A stretch of 64,000 nt of DNA from Sipunculus nudus (GCA_026874595.1 CM049307.1:50537370-50601369); one strand, 5' to 3'; positions 1-14,747 are shown, counted from the first letter of the stretch. Translations and numbers: made by a program. The notes: generated by a model from the letters alone, not told the origin.

Positions 1-39
1 TAGGGAAATAAACATGTACCTTTCACAATATTCATGTAA

Positions 40-270
40 TATAATTGATCTAAAATGTGATAAAACAGTCTATATTTTACAACATGTCAGCCAAAATTAT
101 GGCAATCAAGGTTATGGGTCACATGCAAAATCAGCTTCAGTTGACAGCTGCTGATTGGATCATGTCATCTAAATACTCCAAATATGACCAGCCTAAACAA
201 ATAGGGCTACTCATGCAGGGACAAATCAGATCTGTCACATCATTGGAGAGAGTAACAGAAGGATGTGAAA
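40..270 (+). repeat. Dispersed repeat family B, copy 1
   Basis: ATCAAGGTTATGGGTCACAT, GACAGCTGCTGATTGGATCA, TGTCAT match the copy at 63120-63310. No coding signal is convincing. Confidence 0.55.
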
Positions 271-975
271 CATAAACTGGAAAATTATTTTAAAATTCTT
301 GATTGCCATATTAGATTGTTACTTCCACAGGCAGCTGTTTTCTTTTATATGGTCGACTATTGCCTTCAGGTCTTATGAAAGGTGAAAATTAATTACAAAG
401 CTTTATCAATGTTCATTTCGCAAACCTCTCTATGCAAACGACATGTACCGCACCTCCCCCTTTGTTTTACAGCATCCTACAAGTATGTCATTAACTAACT
501 AATTACCCCTTTCTAATTATGTCTAATTCACATGTAATCCCGACGATAAATAAATTTTACAGTGTCACTAACTTTGTCATTGATAAGACAATTTCCTCTC
601 AGAGTTAGTGTGAATTTCACCCAATAGATGGCGTTGACGGCCGATGTAAAAAGAAATATGAAATGCCTTCAGAGATCACCTGACCAACATAAATGTCGTA
701 CTGAAACGCCGACCTTAGGATGGCATGTATGAGCCACGACTGCACGATTTTGGGGATGTGCGGTCCTCCATATTTAGCAAAGATACGGGAAATTATTGGT
801 TCGGAAATACGAATTCATTTTGTTTGCAAAAAGTAGAGAATGGGTTAATTTTTGTACAAATTTAAATTTATGTCGCTTGTAGCGTTGTATAACTTTTGCT
901 CGTTCCTTATCCCATTATGAAATGTTCGAGTTGTCATTCTGCTTTACACATTGTACCTAAAATGTTTTATAACTT

Positions 976-1330
976 AAAGGGATCTATGGCAATATGTGAT
1001 GTCTATTGACCAAAGATAATGTTTTGATCCCTCCATTAAATAAGCCAGAAAGCGCCGATCCAAGGGAACATAAGCTGTTTGTTTTGTTTATATCCCGGTG
1101 TATATAATATGTGGGGGGGGGGGGGGGGGGCGCAAAATAACTAGCACTTATTTAACGAGGACATATGGCGGCAAGTCATACAAACCAGAGTTTAAAAAAT
1201 GCAACTTATGACCTTTTATCTTCCTCAATACGCAACCTCCTTCAGTTACATGTTTTTTTTTCTGTTTGTCAACATAAACGCGTGTACCGTGTTTACTGAC
1301 AGCTTGTAGATAAATAAGCTCATTTTACCA
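976..1330 (+). repeat. Dispersed repeat family C, copy 1
   Basis: TGTCTATTGACCAAAGATAAT, AAGCTGTTTGTTTTGTTTA, a G run (1113-1131), GGCAAGTCATACAAACCAGAG. Homologous to 6655-6960 and 36393-36645, and to 60478-60727 in reverse. Confidence 0.6.
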
Positions 1331-4300
1331 ACATTTCATCAATATATATGTCGAATATGCCAGGAATCATACACATGCTATAGAAAAAGCATGTATGTAG
1401 TTGGGTTAACATGAATGCGAATCACATGATAAACACGTGCATCTTAACCCTCTAAATCATCTGATGAAGTTATACCACAGATGCCAGTAGTTTTGCACAT
1501 GCATGAATACACAGCTTACCACAATCAGCCTGATAATGAGTATCTTGACTTTTTTTCAAATGATGTCATCAACGCTCTTATATGATTTCTCACCCTTGGT
1601 ATAATACTAACCATTATAATAGGTAATGTCATTGTTCGCAGTTAATGGTCGCTCTACCCAAAGTCTAAAATAAAACTAAACAACTGCGTTATTTATCTCC
1701 TACTTCTAAAACTAAGCAAGGTATGATATTTGATTAGCAGCTGGTTCATGTTTTGGCAACCTGATACTTATAACAGGAAGCTTCTCCACTTTGGGTCCCC
1801 ATTGTTCTCTGAAACCGCGTTACGTATGACACTGTGCCATACCTCATTTTAAACCTTATTGTTCCCACAGTGACCTTGCCGATATGAGATTAATTAATGT
1901 TTATTGTACACATCATTTTGAGCAATTTTTTGTATTTTGTTTTAAATTGCTTGGAGGTAGAGATTACTACTGGGTCGGCAAAGACCGGAATACCTGCGTC
2001 GTCACCTCCAGCGAAGGATATAGGATTATTGTGCATATGAATAACCCCTGCTGTAAGTGAATGATTTAAGCATGATTTGCCTGACATTTGACCCAGTCAC
2101 TGACCCACGTCAATTAATGTGTAAACATGTGACTCTCGATCCCTTGGCACTCATTTCTTATGTCAGCGTGCAATGATTGTTAATACCCCATTTCATCCAT
2201 TAAATCCTGATGCATAATGTTGAAATGATAACAATAAGTGACGCTGCACTATCACCTTGCATTTACATAAAAAAATCTGGAAACTACTGTATCACGTAAA
2301 CTATCCAAGGAAGCATGTGCATGAGTTTCGGTTTGTATTAACATTACCGCGTCACGGATATTACACTGCATAATAGATCAACAGGTTTATCAATATGTAA
2401 CATATGTCTCCCGAACAAAAGCCTTCTGTTGGTTATATGTTGCATGGATGTTGTCGATGCATACTCTAAATTTGCCCCATTTACTTAACTTTTGTAAATA
2501 ACACTCCCTAGGTTTTCGGCTTAAAATCATGCTGAGTGAATGAATGTGGGCAGGAGGTTTATCCTTGACATTCATGGATAGACTGTCTATGTTAAGAATG
2601 TGACATCAAGTCAACAAGGACGGTACCCGGCCTTTAATCAGGGGGAAATAGGGCTCCGCCACGCAGACCTTTCATCAAGGTTTCATCAATTAAACTCTGT
2701 TTCCTTACTTTTGAGGTTTTCCACTTTAATTACATCATTTATAGTCCCGACAAAACCCATTATTCCTTACTTAGAGTGGTTTACAGCCTTGAATACATAA
2801 TTAAGTACCAATCAAAGCACTTCTCAATTCCGGTTCGCAAATGTAAACATCAATACTGACCAGGTCTTAAAGGTGAACATACCGATGTATTAATTTCTTG
2901 CCATGAGCACAGCGTCACAAAATAAATGTAAAAAATATTTGTACATATCTTATTGGGACAGGATCCTACTGAAAATCTATATTTTGTTATCATTTTTTAG
3001 AATAAAAAAAGAGCCAACATTCTGCATCTCATTAAATACATGAGATTACCGGTTTTTATAAGTTAGTATTCTATTAAAAGTAAAACATGATAATTGTATT
3101 GGAATATTAGTCGTATCAACAAGTACTAGTGATGTGAAAATTAATCCATTATATCGATGATTGGTCGTTTCACTGATTTAATTGATTGCATTTTTGCATT
3201 ATCGATCACAATCGAGTATTTTGTGCACATCTAATGAAGTCATATTATCATGATAAAATATTCTTATTCTGTCAGGGACATAGAAAGACGGGACACACAG
3301 AGAACATCGTTTATACTTAGCTGTGTGCCACGAATAAGTGTTAACATTCCTGGACATTACCTTAGCCTTTCAGTAGCATTTAAAAGTTCGACTGAATTAA
3401 CTCGGTCAATCTTTTAGGTTTAAGTTCACGGTAATGTACATGGTACATAAAATAATCAATCAATCGGCCGTTTTGTATCTTTCAATCATCGAATATGATT
3501 TTACATCCGATTCCTTAAACTACTAATTATTACTTTCGTTTTTTTTTAAGTTAGGAATATAGCCAATAGGTGTCACTGTTAACTGTAGATGACGTTACAA
3601 GTATACGCTGATGGAGGAAATGTTCGAATGTGGCCCGCTAGATTCCCACAACAATGTTATGGCAATTATATTAAAAGTATATTTCTAATCTGTCAGTATG
3701 AACCTTTTCAGAAAGTGGATATAGTATGCTGTAAACTTCAGCTGAGAGATCCATCGTCTAACCTATGAATTCAAGGAATGTATGGTGTGCTCAAAAGTAT
3801 CGTACTAGAGACCGTTTTGTGGAATTAGAAATAAATATTTCACATGAAATATGCAAAACAGAAAAGTTAAGGTTTGAATTCTGATAAGTTCATTGGGATA
3901 GACAATGTAATAATAGAATCAGAAAGCAGAAAGAGACCGCACATCTTTCTCCGCCGTTATTCCGGATCAGCAGTTTTGCCTAGTTCGAAAATTAAACTTT
4001 GAAGTTTCCATTAATTGATGTGGATTTGAATTGAGGCGGTCTCGAATGCCCAATCTCGCAGAGGTAAAGAAGTCTTTAAAAAACATTATGGTGTTCCAAA
4101 TTACAACCATCCTTTAATTTGTTCCTAGTGTTACCTTAACGCTCCACATTTTCATCGAAATCCTTTCATTAATTTTTGTGTAAAACTATCATATATGCAG
4201 GCAAACCAACCAAACGACAAATAACAGCATACCCATAATGCCCTCGGCGGAGGTCTAATATATGTAATTATAGGTGCAGGACAAATTGTCGATCAGTCGT

Positions 4301-6012
4301 AATCATGAGCTTTGTGTGGTATATGAAGACATGGGGGTAAAAATTGTAATGAAGCATGTTAGTCGTGTGCTTAACAGGTGCATAAATTAGTTACCCACAG
4401 AGTAGACTAAAACACCTGTAAATACATACTGTATATATATATTTAGAACTTTCCATGTTATTGTTCATAACTATTTTCCTTAAATATAGACAGGATATAT
4501 CCTTAACGTATGATATGACATCCTAGATTTTTTTCTAAAATTAATTGTCATTGAAAGTTCTATAAAGAACCTGACACCAGGGTTTCCCACTCAGTCCACC
4601 GTGAGATCCTTGAAAGGTTCCTCTGAGAACCTTTGAAAAGGGTCTTAATAGAATATGTAAGGTTCCATAAAAGAGTTCCATTAGTATGTACCGTTCAATT
4701 AGAGAGTAAAAATACATACTTCATAGATTTTCATTACCAAAGAGGCTAGTCATATCTTACCTGACACTAAAGGACCATGTATTTTTACAATTCAATCATA
4801 TCACAAGGGTTTTAATTAAACTACCCCCGCTTCAGCGTGAAGGAATTGTTGCGGCGTAATTTGACTACGTATTCCTTTAATAAATTTGCGTTTTTAGGGA
4901 CATTTTTATACATAAAACAATTGCACAATTTTCTCCACTGATTTTACATATAATTCCCTTGATGTAATTTAAGGCAATGGACCAATACTAGTCCAACCCC
5001 AGACATGTACCATCCTCAGTGGCTTCTTAAGACTCTGACGCCGCCAACCTGTGGTTTTGACGCAATTACCGGAAATATCCCAGACGAAGATTTAGGAGTG
5101 TCAGGAAAATAGAACAAGCAGACGGATTTTACTACCAGCGGTCAAGGACACGGACACACTCAGTGTCTATATACATGTATATATATATATATAAAATATA
5201 TATAACATATGTATGACAATTGTGACGGTTTAACCTTAAAATTCCTTTTTTTACTTTCAAACTTTAATCAAACTGCTCGTTGTTAAAGCTGATTCGCTTG
5301 GCTTGGTGAGATTTAAAATTCATTTCGAAACATTTTTTAGGCTAATTTCCTATCTAACCAGGCAACCAATTTTTCAAGAACATCTATTTCAATTCAGACC
5401 TTTGATTATTCTTCTATATACGTATATATGGATAACGGCTTAGAATTTAATTTTATTTCATCCGTGTTGACACTTAAGGAACTTGTCATTAAATCGGACC
5501 TATTCTTGAGCTTCCGTCAACCCCAACACATACAGGGCCGACAATACTTATTTTTATCATTTGGTAGGAGCTAAAGCCTCAAAAGACTTTAAGTATAATA
5601 CCCTGAAATATGAGCTGAGTAAACAAATCAATAATATCCTTAGTTTGTCATTCAAATTATTGTAATAGCGTTAATATTTCATACTTTAAATGCTGTATGG
5701 ATATTAACTGGGTATGAACATAACAAAATCAAACATAATAATATTTCTGAGTTGACTATAAAATTTATATATCTTAGCCAGTTTTGGAATTAACCTTTAC
5801 TGTAAACATATCTTGTTTTGAAAACCTTAGTTGCAAGATATTTGCAATGATTCATAAAGTCATGGGTGTATGAATTTTTACATCTCTTCCCCACCTGCAC
5901 CCCCCATACTGATGCCAGTGAGTCCCCCCCCCCACCACCCCGCTCCTGAATATAAATTGACGCCACTTAAATAAATGTGATAACATCACACAATACAAAA
6001 TATTCAGAGAAT

Positions 6013-6014
<2 letters not shown>
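1331..6014. other. Intergenic, no gene seen
   Basis: AT-rich sequence with scattered short palindromes. No ORF with protein-like composition, splice pattern or recognised element stands out. Confidence 0.6.

Positions 6015-6067
<53 letters not shown>
6015..6067. repeat. (AT)n microsatellite
   Basis: Pure AT dinucleotide run. Confidence 0.98.
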
Positions 6068-6071
<4 letters not shown>

Positions 6072-6152
6072 TCTGTCATTTTCGATAACTAAATCCGAAA
6101 TATTACCAAAATCCTAATCAAATATTGGTTTGTGTGCCACGTGAAATCGCAG

Positions 6153-6154
<2 letters not shown>

Positions 6155-6244
<90 letters not shown>
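6155..6244. repeat. (TA)n-(GA)n compound microsatellite
   Basis: TA run to 6196 then GA run to 6244. Confidence 0.98.
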
Positions 6245-6246
<2 letters not shown>

Positions 6247-6654
6247 AGGTGTTTTCTGAGAGAAACAGGTATCATTCATCACAATTTCGATGGTTGAAAC
6301 ACAAGACAGCTCTGCACGTCCGAACAAAGACATCTTCAATACGTGTGAAGGATAATGGTCTCGCCTTCTGCCGGGATACACAAATAACTGTATCTTGCAA
6401 TGTCACAGTGTACTATTAAAAAAACTTGATGGTGGTACCTGATTCCTCCACAACATTTCATTGAAAATCCTTCCTAAAATTTTTATCAAATTGCCTAACT
6501 TACATACCAACCAACCTACCGAATAACCAACAAACGACGATGAAAACATATGCAAGCGGTATAGATTTAAATGGTTATAACGTAAATTAGTGTCACAAAA
6601 GTGTGTACATAACTGACTATATACGCCTATACGTAAGCGATCAAACAGGGTATG

Positions 6655-6960
6655 TTGGTGTTAGTTGAAGGTGCATTTTCCGATATCTGACGTATATTGA
6701 CTAAAGATAACCCCTTGAACCTTTTATACAAAAGAGCCAGAAAACATCGATTTATAACACGTGGGTGGTCTCATGAAAATAATCCAAACACATTCAAAAA
6801 TGACAATTGGAGGCAAGTCAAATGAACCAGACCTTTTTAAAGGAGGATTTGCAACTAGTGACCTCTCAACTGCCGCACATATGCAACCAACCACCTTAGG
6901 TGACATGATTTTTTTCTTTGTCATCATTGTACCATGTTTACTAATAGTTTGTAGATAAAC
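6655..6960 (+). repeat. Dispersed repeat family C, copy 2
   Basis: CCGATATCTGACGTATATTG, AGATAACCCCTTGAA, AATAATCCAAACACATT, AACCAGACC, CACATATGCA align with the 976 and 36393 copies. Confidence 0.6.
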
Positions 6961-7598
6961 AACTCATACATCCGTCACAGCGGCATCACAAGAACTTTTG
7001 TTCAAATGAATTATCTTCAGTTCGTTTAATACGTAGGCAAAGAAGGCCAGAAACCACATATTTATTCGAAAAAGGCGGCTGAATATATAAGGCATTAACG
7101 TTGTGAAGCGCCACAAATAGCACAATGTTTTTGTATACGTTAATTTAAAGAGGCCATGAGGTGTAGGAGTTTCTCTGGAAGAAAACAATCAGACGGGCAC
7201 TAATCATGTCTGAGGTGAATGACTATACCAACAAATTGCTCTGTTTGCCGTACAAACTATTAGCGCTCTTGCGACCAATTCAGCTATATTGGTTCGAAAA
7301 TATTACTTCCTCCCACGATGCTTGTTGTACTAAAAATCGGACTAAACAGGAGCAGGACTGGAGGAATTTCCAAAAGCTGTTAATTTAATTATAATAAACT
7401 AAGAATACAGGACCAAACAATCTAAACGTACTTCGTTTCTTTTATCAGGTTAAATTGAGAAAAAAAGTTATTATCTATCGTTCATTGTAAAAAAATAAGT
7501 ACTTATCAAGTGTCTCATATTCAAAAGTTTATATAATTATTCTGATAATTATATTATATGAAACATTTTGATCGAGAATTAAGGTAGCACCGCGCCAG

Positions 7599-7599
<1 letters not shown>

Positions 7600-7663
<64 letters not shown>
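7600..7663. repeat. (AT)n microsatellite
   Basis: Pure AT dinucleotide run of 64 bases. Confidence 0.98.
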
Positions 7664-7666
<3 letters not shown>

Positions 7667-8359
7667 CCCAAACCAAGGCTGGAACAGGGCGCAGAACAAC
7701 GAGATCGGGATGTCGCGGGTTTAAAACTGGAGCTGGATGCATATTTAGATACCACGCTCTCAATGGTCCAATCACAATTGTTTGCCCTTTGGTGGCCTTA
7801 GTGGTGAAACCCGGAGAATCATGCTATACAAAGCAGCGGTTTAAGCGAAGGAGACCTAGAACGACTGCAGGGTATAACCGCTCTGTGAGGATGTGTCTCT
7901 ATCTGTGTACCAAAAGTCAGATGTTAACGTTACAGGGCCGGGTCGCAGATTTCTATAAATGGGAGGTGGTTTGCTGAGAACTGATCCATAAAAAGGCAGA
8001 CAAACGTGCTTTAAAAAAAAACGTTAATTTCAAGACAGATGATACATTAATAGGTTAATTACTCATACTTTTTTCGTATAACTTACAGTGAATGAACGCC
8101 TACTTCATCTTTTATACTATGTTTTTCTATCCTAGGTTTGTGGATCTAATTAAAGCGGGATTAATACCCTAATATCCCCTTTGATCCAGCCCTATATGTT
8201 TAATTGGTTGTACGAAAGTAACAGGAAACTGTAGGTGGCCAGTTGGTTCCTTTTGCCCATATCCAGCAGTGCTACGTAATAGCTGGCAGACCTTACGGCA
8301 TCGAGCAGGAAATGAGGAACAAAAGATTGACAACTGGCATGCAACAGTTCATGACATCT

Positions 8360-8372
8360 CCAGCAGGGGGCG
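8360..8372 (+). promoter_or_regulatory. CTCF-like core motif
   Basis: CCAGCAGGGGGCG matches the CTCF core consensus. No gene is close by. Motif match only. Confidence 0.3.
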
Positions 8373-8412
8373 TAGTCATGCAGGTGCTTTCTAAAACACA
8401 GAAATACAACAG

Positions 8413-8652
8413 GTATTTAAAGTACATGTTTCTGTGTTACCGCCCTCTTGATGGCCACAATGATCCCCGTGTTACAATAAGCATGAACAGGTCAAAGACA
8501 CAGTAGTCGAAAAAAAATCCTACATGTATATATATTCTGGTACTATATAGGTATTTAAAGTACAGGTTTATGTGGTACTGCCCTCTTGATGGCCATAATG
8601 ATCCCCGCCTACAAGTAGAATGAACAGGTTAAAGACAGAGTAGTCGAAAGAA
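8413..8652 (+). repeat. Two-copy tandem duplication, offset 138 bases
   Basis: AGGTATTTAAAGTACATG...CCCTCTTGATGGCCACAATG...CAGTAGTCGAAA at 8411-8511 recurs at 8549-8649 with a few changes. Confidence 0.7.
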
Positions 8653-9835
8653 ATGCTCTATTATAGTTCATTCACTGAATTTTGAATTTTCTTGAAATGT
8701 TTGATTCAGTCACAAAGATTAAGTAATAAAGTGATGTTGTCTGAAATAACCAGATGTAAACCATAACACTATAACAAAACAAGACATTCATCTTTTTTTT
8801 ACTAAGGGCGTGTTGTGGCGCTCTGACCAAAGTTTGGTTGTGCGTTTGGTTATTACCAAAGGCCTTTTGGCGCTCCGGTTCAGGGCTTTGGTTGGACCAG
8901 TGGTCGGACCAAGCGAAACGAGAGCGGTTTTGGTTCTGCGCAGACAGAATATGATATATAAGGCCCTCATACAAAATCAATGTAGACGTGGCCCCGGAAC
9001 AAGTATAAGTGTAATTATGCATTGAGTGCAAACGGGTTGAAACCAACTCGCTATAGGGTAATCTTGCCTTGAAAAACACAAAATCACAAAAAAAAAAGGA
9101 AATTCAGATAAAGCATCTCATTGTAGATCTTAAAATATGTTAAAATCTTTTTTTCATAAAAAAAATGCCCGCATATTTTTAATAAAAGTGAGAAATGTTG
9201 ACACTGATTTCGTGATATCAGAGTCGCCTTTTTTTTTACCAAGTACCGTTTAAGCTCAATCTAGCAACCAGCTTCTGTTCATAATCAACCAAACAACTCG
9301 CAAAAACGCACCCTAATTGTATAACTGAAAAACCTGTCTATTTTAACAAAACATTGATTGATGTAAAGGAGCATGAAAGGCTTCATATAACACAGACAAT
9401 GCCATGACATATACCTGTAGACGCTGATATATGACTTGGTGCATATGGTGAATATTCTGTAAGAAGAAGAAAAAAAAACATGTCAAATAACACCAACTTG
9501 ACTACTTATGACTGCCACTAGTGTTAGTAATTGGTTGTTTAATCCTGTCCAATTGGAAGACAAAAACAACCGATGATCGATTATTTATCGATCATTTTAA
9601 TGTATATTTTTTTCTAATTATACTTTTGTTTTACTTTTTGTGTTATTACATTTGGAGGCATTATGAAACTGTCATTTTTTTTTACAAACCCATAGCCTTC
9701 TTCCTGTACGCCAGGGGCGGATTGAGGATTACAGAAGGGGGGGGGGGTTAAACCCATATTAATTTGCAATAATAATTAATAATAATTATTTGCAATAATA
9801 ATATTATCTCACATTTTTAATTCATCTTAGTGGAA

Positions 9836-10215
9836 TACAAAAGTTTCCCAGCAAAGCCATCCGAGCACTGCAGAATAATATCTCCAGTTCACCTGTTGTA
9901 TACGTTGTTTGGTTCTGTGTGCGTGTAAACACAGTCCACATGTGTTTGTTTACCATAACAAGACTGCGTGACCATGCAGAGATCTTGCGCACGCGCGATA
10001 ATACCATATAAGAAGGAGTAACATGATAAAAACATACACGGAAGAAACTCCGGTTGGAAGATTGAAAATATTGATTTGTGAAATAGAGAGTTACGGCCAC
10101 GTGTGGCGTGCGTGATATGTTTATGTTTTGCGCCACTTATCGCGCCCGTTGAAACTTTTTTTCCAGTTGTGCACAGAAGCAAGCAAACGGTTTTAGAACA
10201 AAATATTGAGAGTTA
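9836..10215. mobile_element. Degraded copy of the TTAA-target MITE
   Basis: Shares AAGTTTCCCAGCAAAGCCATC, GTAAACACAGTCCAC, ATAACAAGACTGCGTGACC and TATCGCGCCCG with the copies at 17240 and 50993. Both termini are lost. Confidence 0.55.
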
Positions 10216-10429
10216 CCATAATATTTTAAGAAAAAAAAATAGATTTCATGTTTTTTTCAATCTTGTATGTGAATGGGTCCGTTTAAGAAATTTCAACAGC
10301 GATTGTAGCCTTTTGTAATGACATATTTCGGAATTTGTCAGGACTTTGAGAGTTCGTGCTCAGTTCATTTTTTTAATGTTTTTTGGTGGATGCATCTGGC
10401 TCCATTTTTGTGCTCTCGTATCTAATTCT

Positions 10430-10780
10430 TATTCTAGGTATGTACATCTGCAGAGTGACAGGGCGGTAGCACTCGCTTCCTGTCATATTATATTTATATC
10501 CTGCTGTCAACCAGGCCAGGTGTCTACTACACCTGTGGGTCCTGGATGCGCATTCATTCCCATTGCAGGGTCAAAACACCGAGGATACCTACCCCCCGCC
10601 CCCCCGAAAAGACGCAGTCGTTGGTGAGTGATACACGCCTGTGGGTCACAGCCTTCCCATTAAGCCTGCAGAGCGCTCACACTGGTTGGGGCCGACCGTG
10701 AAAATCTCACAGCCTCGGTTGAGATTTCAACTCACGACCTCCCGGTTTTGGATCTTGTGCTGGGTTGAGTGGCTTATTGC
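10430..10780 (-). mobile_element. SINE copy on the minus strand
   Basis: Reads as the complement of the 29623 copy: tail CATCTGCAGAGTGACAGGG at the left, ACCTGTGGGTCCTGG, CATTAAGCCTGCAGAGCGCTC, and the B-box region TTTCAACTCACGACCTCCCG at the right. Confidence 0.65.
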
Positions 10781-10794
10781 TAAAAATACTGTGC

Positions 10795-13700
10795 TTGTCT
10801 TCACATTCAAGAGATAAAATTTAAAATACGAGAAATAAATGTTGCAACGAAGATAAACCGATTGATGTTGATTCTCTGGCTAGATTAACAATATTGTTTT
10901 TTCAAATATTAAAATAGCATAGTGCACCCTAGTCTCTCCCCAAGGTAATTAGTATACTAATATACTCTATATAATATATACACTCTGTGTTAGTGCCTTT
11001 ATGGTTTGGTCACGAATATTCAAATGCAAATACATGGTCATGTTTGAAATAATAAAATAATATATATGATTACTTATGATATCAATCTTTGAGGTAATTT
11101 AAAAGATAAGCTACTGCGTACATTGAGCTAATATGACCGTTAACCTGTGTTTATCGGGCGTTTCATTTTGGTTTTATTTTCGCGACAATATCCTTTATTA
11201 TCCCATATCCCAAATATCATGATTTTAAAACCCTCGCGAACAAAAATCCAAGCACAGTTAAAAAAATCAGTGAAAATGTTGATCATAATATAGTGGGAGG
11301 AGGCGGGGCTAATACAGTGTTCTCATTCAAGCAACATGTCACCGGCAATTTTGCATTGGTTTAAAAGCATGTTTTTATGCGAATTTTCGACAATTCAAAA
11401 CCATTGTTATGCTTGTTCTTGCTAATAATTGTCGTTCATTCCCTAGAGAACAATATTTGTTCAAGTTCTGAACCGTCACAGTTGTGGTGAAAATTTACCT
11501 GTTAATAGTTTTATGCAGATTTTTTCTGTTGAACTTACTTATTAAACATGGGCTAGCTCATTAAAAAGGAAGGTACTATGCCCCCCCCCCCCCCCACGGG
11601 TTCATGGGTTCGTGTCTGTTATCAAAATTATGGACGGACTGTGGTATAATGGAGGGTTCGGGTAACACTAAAAGAACAATCATTAAATTTTGATGAAGAA
11701 ATGGAGCGCCTTAATATAGGTTTAATTCACGGGATTATATACTACTTGAACACATAGGTGATAAGGAGATTGATCCATTCCTAGGAATTAGAAATAGGTT
11801 TTGTCAAGCATCTTAGCTGTTGAGCCCGTTTTTGTTTAATTTCTAATTATTTAAATAATCATTTAGACTGGATAATACCTATACTTAAATAATCTAAACA
11901 TCCACAACAGGCCTGCTGTAGGTAAATTTGAACTCATACTCTCACAATTATCATGACAGCAATATATTCAAGGCAAGAGAAAACAGGAAATTAATTGACA
12001 CATCCAGGTAGTTAAAATGGCTGCGTTTTTATGGAAATAGCTGGTCTTCAAGCCCGCCTTTAATCCCGCTGTAAAGCATGGTCCCAGAGAGATAGAAATA
12101 TGATGTGAGCAACTACACGCATCCAGTATTCATACAATGATAGCACGATGGTGGTGGCACTGGACTTTTGTCACGGAACTCCTCTGTGACAACGCCTCGG
12201 ATTTTTTTTTTTTTTTTTGGGGTCTTGAACCGTCGGGAACGATGCAAAATGTGTCCTAAGGGGGTCATTTTCCTTATTTCTACATAAATCTAGAGTTATC
12301 CCATTTTAGTTTTCGGAGGGGGAATCATAGCGCCACCTGACGGTAACTACGATTGTTTATTTGTTACTCTAAATCAGGGCCTCAGGCCCTCTCATAAGAT
12401 CCGACATTACAAATGTTCAGTTCTTCCTAAAGCGCCAACAAGTCTAATTTGATTATGTTAATAAAAAATGTAATAAGTAGGGTTTTGAATAAATGTTTAT
12501 CTTATTTGTTGTTTATACTAATGCACAAATTATCTTTTCGTATTCTTGTGTATATCTAAGGCCTGTGCATCAAAATGGCCATCTATCGCAGTTGTGTTTT
12601 TGTGTTATTAATTAATATTAAAATAGGTTAGCCAGCCTTCGTTATATAACAGCGCCGCCTGTTGTATCTGTGATGAAACTAAACTGTTCTTCAAGTGCTA
12701 ATGATTAACGGGTAGGATCAGCATGTTTGTATATAGTTGAAAATAAACCTACTCAGGCATCACGTGCTAAATGGTCTAGAGGTATTGCTTCCACTTTGTT
12801 CATGAGTTATGTGATTTGTTGTTATGGTGAATTCGCAAACTTCTCAATAACACTTGCTTTAAAATCGGAATTGATTGCAGATAAATTATAAATGTTTCAG
12901 GTACAAATAAAGAATTCCTCTTTTTTTTCAGATAGGTCTGATATTGAAAAATAATGAATCTCACTTAAAACTCACAATATCTAAATTTCCAGTTTGTAAA
13001 AATATGAATATGAGTACACACAATCATTTTTATTCGATCGGATACAAAATCATTAACAATTGTGTTTGAAATAATATCAAACTCTTGTCCTACATCATTA
13101 TAGCAAATTACTTTTTTTGGATTGGCTGACAGACGGGACCTCAGATTTCTTAAAATTAATCCTGTTTAGTCCCGTCACCACATCATATTTCCACAAAATG
13201 TCATCGGATATTCTGGTAGATTAGTCTTGGCGGAAAAGAAGGTATGAAAGTATGCAGATATTCGCAGCATGACAGCTGGGGCAATTAAAAAGCATATCCA
13301 ATTTCCGACTGTTTAAGGCTGACATGTTAATCGTAAAGGTACCGCAAGGACCTCTTATAAGAAAAGTGCATCAATAGTAATAGATAGTTTGAAAAACATC
13401 ATATGCTGTAACAGTAGCTTCATCAGCCAAGCCGTCTTAAGGTGCTGAGTATGCTTTCCATAAGGCTTGATGATTTGATTTTCCGAGCCAAGCCTCAAAT
13501 ATTAGATTTTAAATTGTTGACACAATGTTAAAGGAAACAACTAATGTTAAGTGCTGTGCGGTTTTACTGAAACCCTACTCTATCACTGTAATCAGGTTCT
13601 GCGACCGTAAAGGGCCGGTGCGACTGACAGATTGATCTGAGGCAAAACATGTAACTTGTGAAACCAAATACTTAAGTCATTAATAGGTTGATCTACGGCA

Positions 13701-13989
13701 ATACATCTAACATTTGAAACCAAATACTTGGGTCTTTAAAAAAAGTAATAAAACGGTCGTAAAGTACGTCATCCTTGCCATGATGTCGATCGACTCAATT
13801 GTCATATTCATCCCCATCCGTGAGGTTTGTAGCCAGGTTGGCTCACAATTTTTATTGGGTTCTGTTGGATCTTGTTATCGCATCCCCTTCCTAATTAAAC
13901 AGTTTAAGGTTCCCTCCGACAGCAATGTACTGTCATTAAAGATGAAGCGCCTGCCATTGAACATAAAGAAGATGTGGAGCTGATGGAGA
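10795..13989. other. Intergenic, no gene seen
   Basis: AT-rich, with a C run at 11581-11596 and a T run at 12201-12218. No supported coding region. Confidence 0.55.
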
Positions 13990-14127
13990 ATCAGAGCAAC
14001 CTGAAGGGATGCTGACAGAAGCACGTGGTCTTGCAGACAGGCACAGCTCAGCAGAAGGCTCCGACCAGCACCAGGGAGCCGCCCTGAGCGATTTATTCCT
14101 TAACGTGACAGATCACCATGTGTGGAG
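13990..14127 (+). other. Possible 5' untranslated exon with strong splice donor
   Basis: A locally GC-richer stretch ends in GTGGAG|gtaagag, a near-consensus donor (gt at 14128-14129). An ATG at 14118 gives ATG TGT GGA G before the donor. Joined to the candidate acceptor at 24996 this stays in frame with the GPCR Met at 25002, so it could be a first exon of the receptor with a ~10.9-kb intron. The 5' end of the exon cannot be placed. This is a hypothesis from splice signals and composition only. Confidence 0.25.
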
Positions 14128-14738
14128 GTAAGAGTTCATTAAAATAATGTTGCAACCTGTTTTTTTTTTTTTTTTTGTATTAATATATCTATCTAGTAAA
14201 TAATCTTTCAGTCGTATTATTGTTTCAAACATGTCATACATAAATATTAAAAAAGTCGATAAATATTTACCAACCAACACTAAATTATACAAATGGAAGT
14301 ATGTTGAAAGCTACTTTTAATATTATTTTTTGTATCAAACTTGTCATATGTATTTATTTAAAAAAGTCCATACTTTTTTACCATCCAATATTTTATCATA
14401 CAAATGGAAGTTGCTTTAAAGCTAGCGATGTTCGTATTGCCTTACAGAATCAAAGACAAAGGAATATATTTAATGAATGTTTTGCGACTAAAAATGTATT
14501 TTAGAAATGTAGACTGGATGAAATCAAATGGAGTTTTCATGCTTCCATTTACCTATATATATTTATATATTACAGTTCGGATTTTTCCAATTAGAATAAC
14601 CTTTAAAGTATCCGATGCCCCCTACCTATAAGTGTGTGTATACTATGGTAGAAAAAATTTAATCAGAACATAAGTAATTAACTGTCAGATTTTTAAAAGA
14701 GATTTTAATATATATAGAAACATTGAGCATAAAATTAC

Positions 14739-14747
14739 ATATATATA

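Larger units (their letters stand above)
7664..9835. other. Intergenic, no gene seen
   Basis: Apart from the 8413-8652 duplication and a GC-richer patch at 8805-8990 with repeated TTGGT/ACCAA words, nothing is recognisable. Confidence 0.55.

Noticed and set aside
5852-6381. Open frames with Ile-Tyr or Ser-Leu runs
   Set aside because: They only reflect (TA)n and (GA)n microsatellites; the same holds at 7554, 26732 and 30670.
8672-9079. 135-codon minus-strand frame
   Set aside because: Low-complexity start, no domain or homolog recognised, and it overlaps a TTGGT/ACCAA-rich patch; not supported as a gene.
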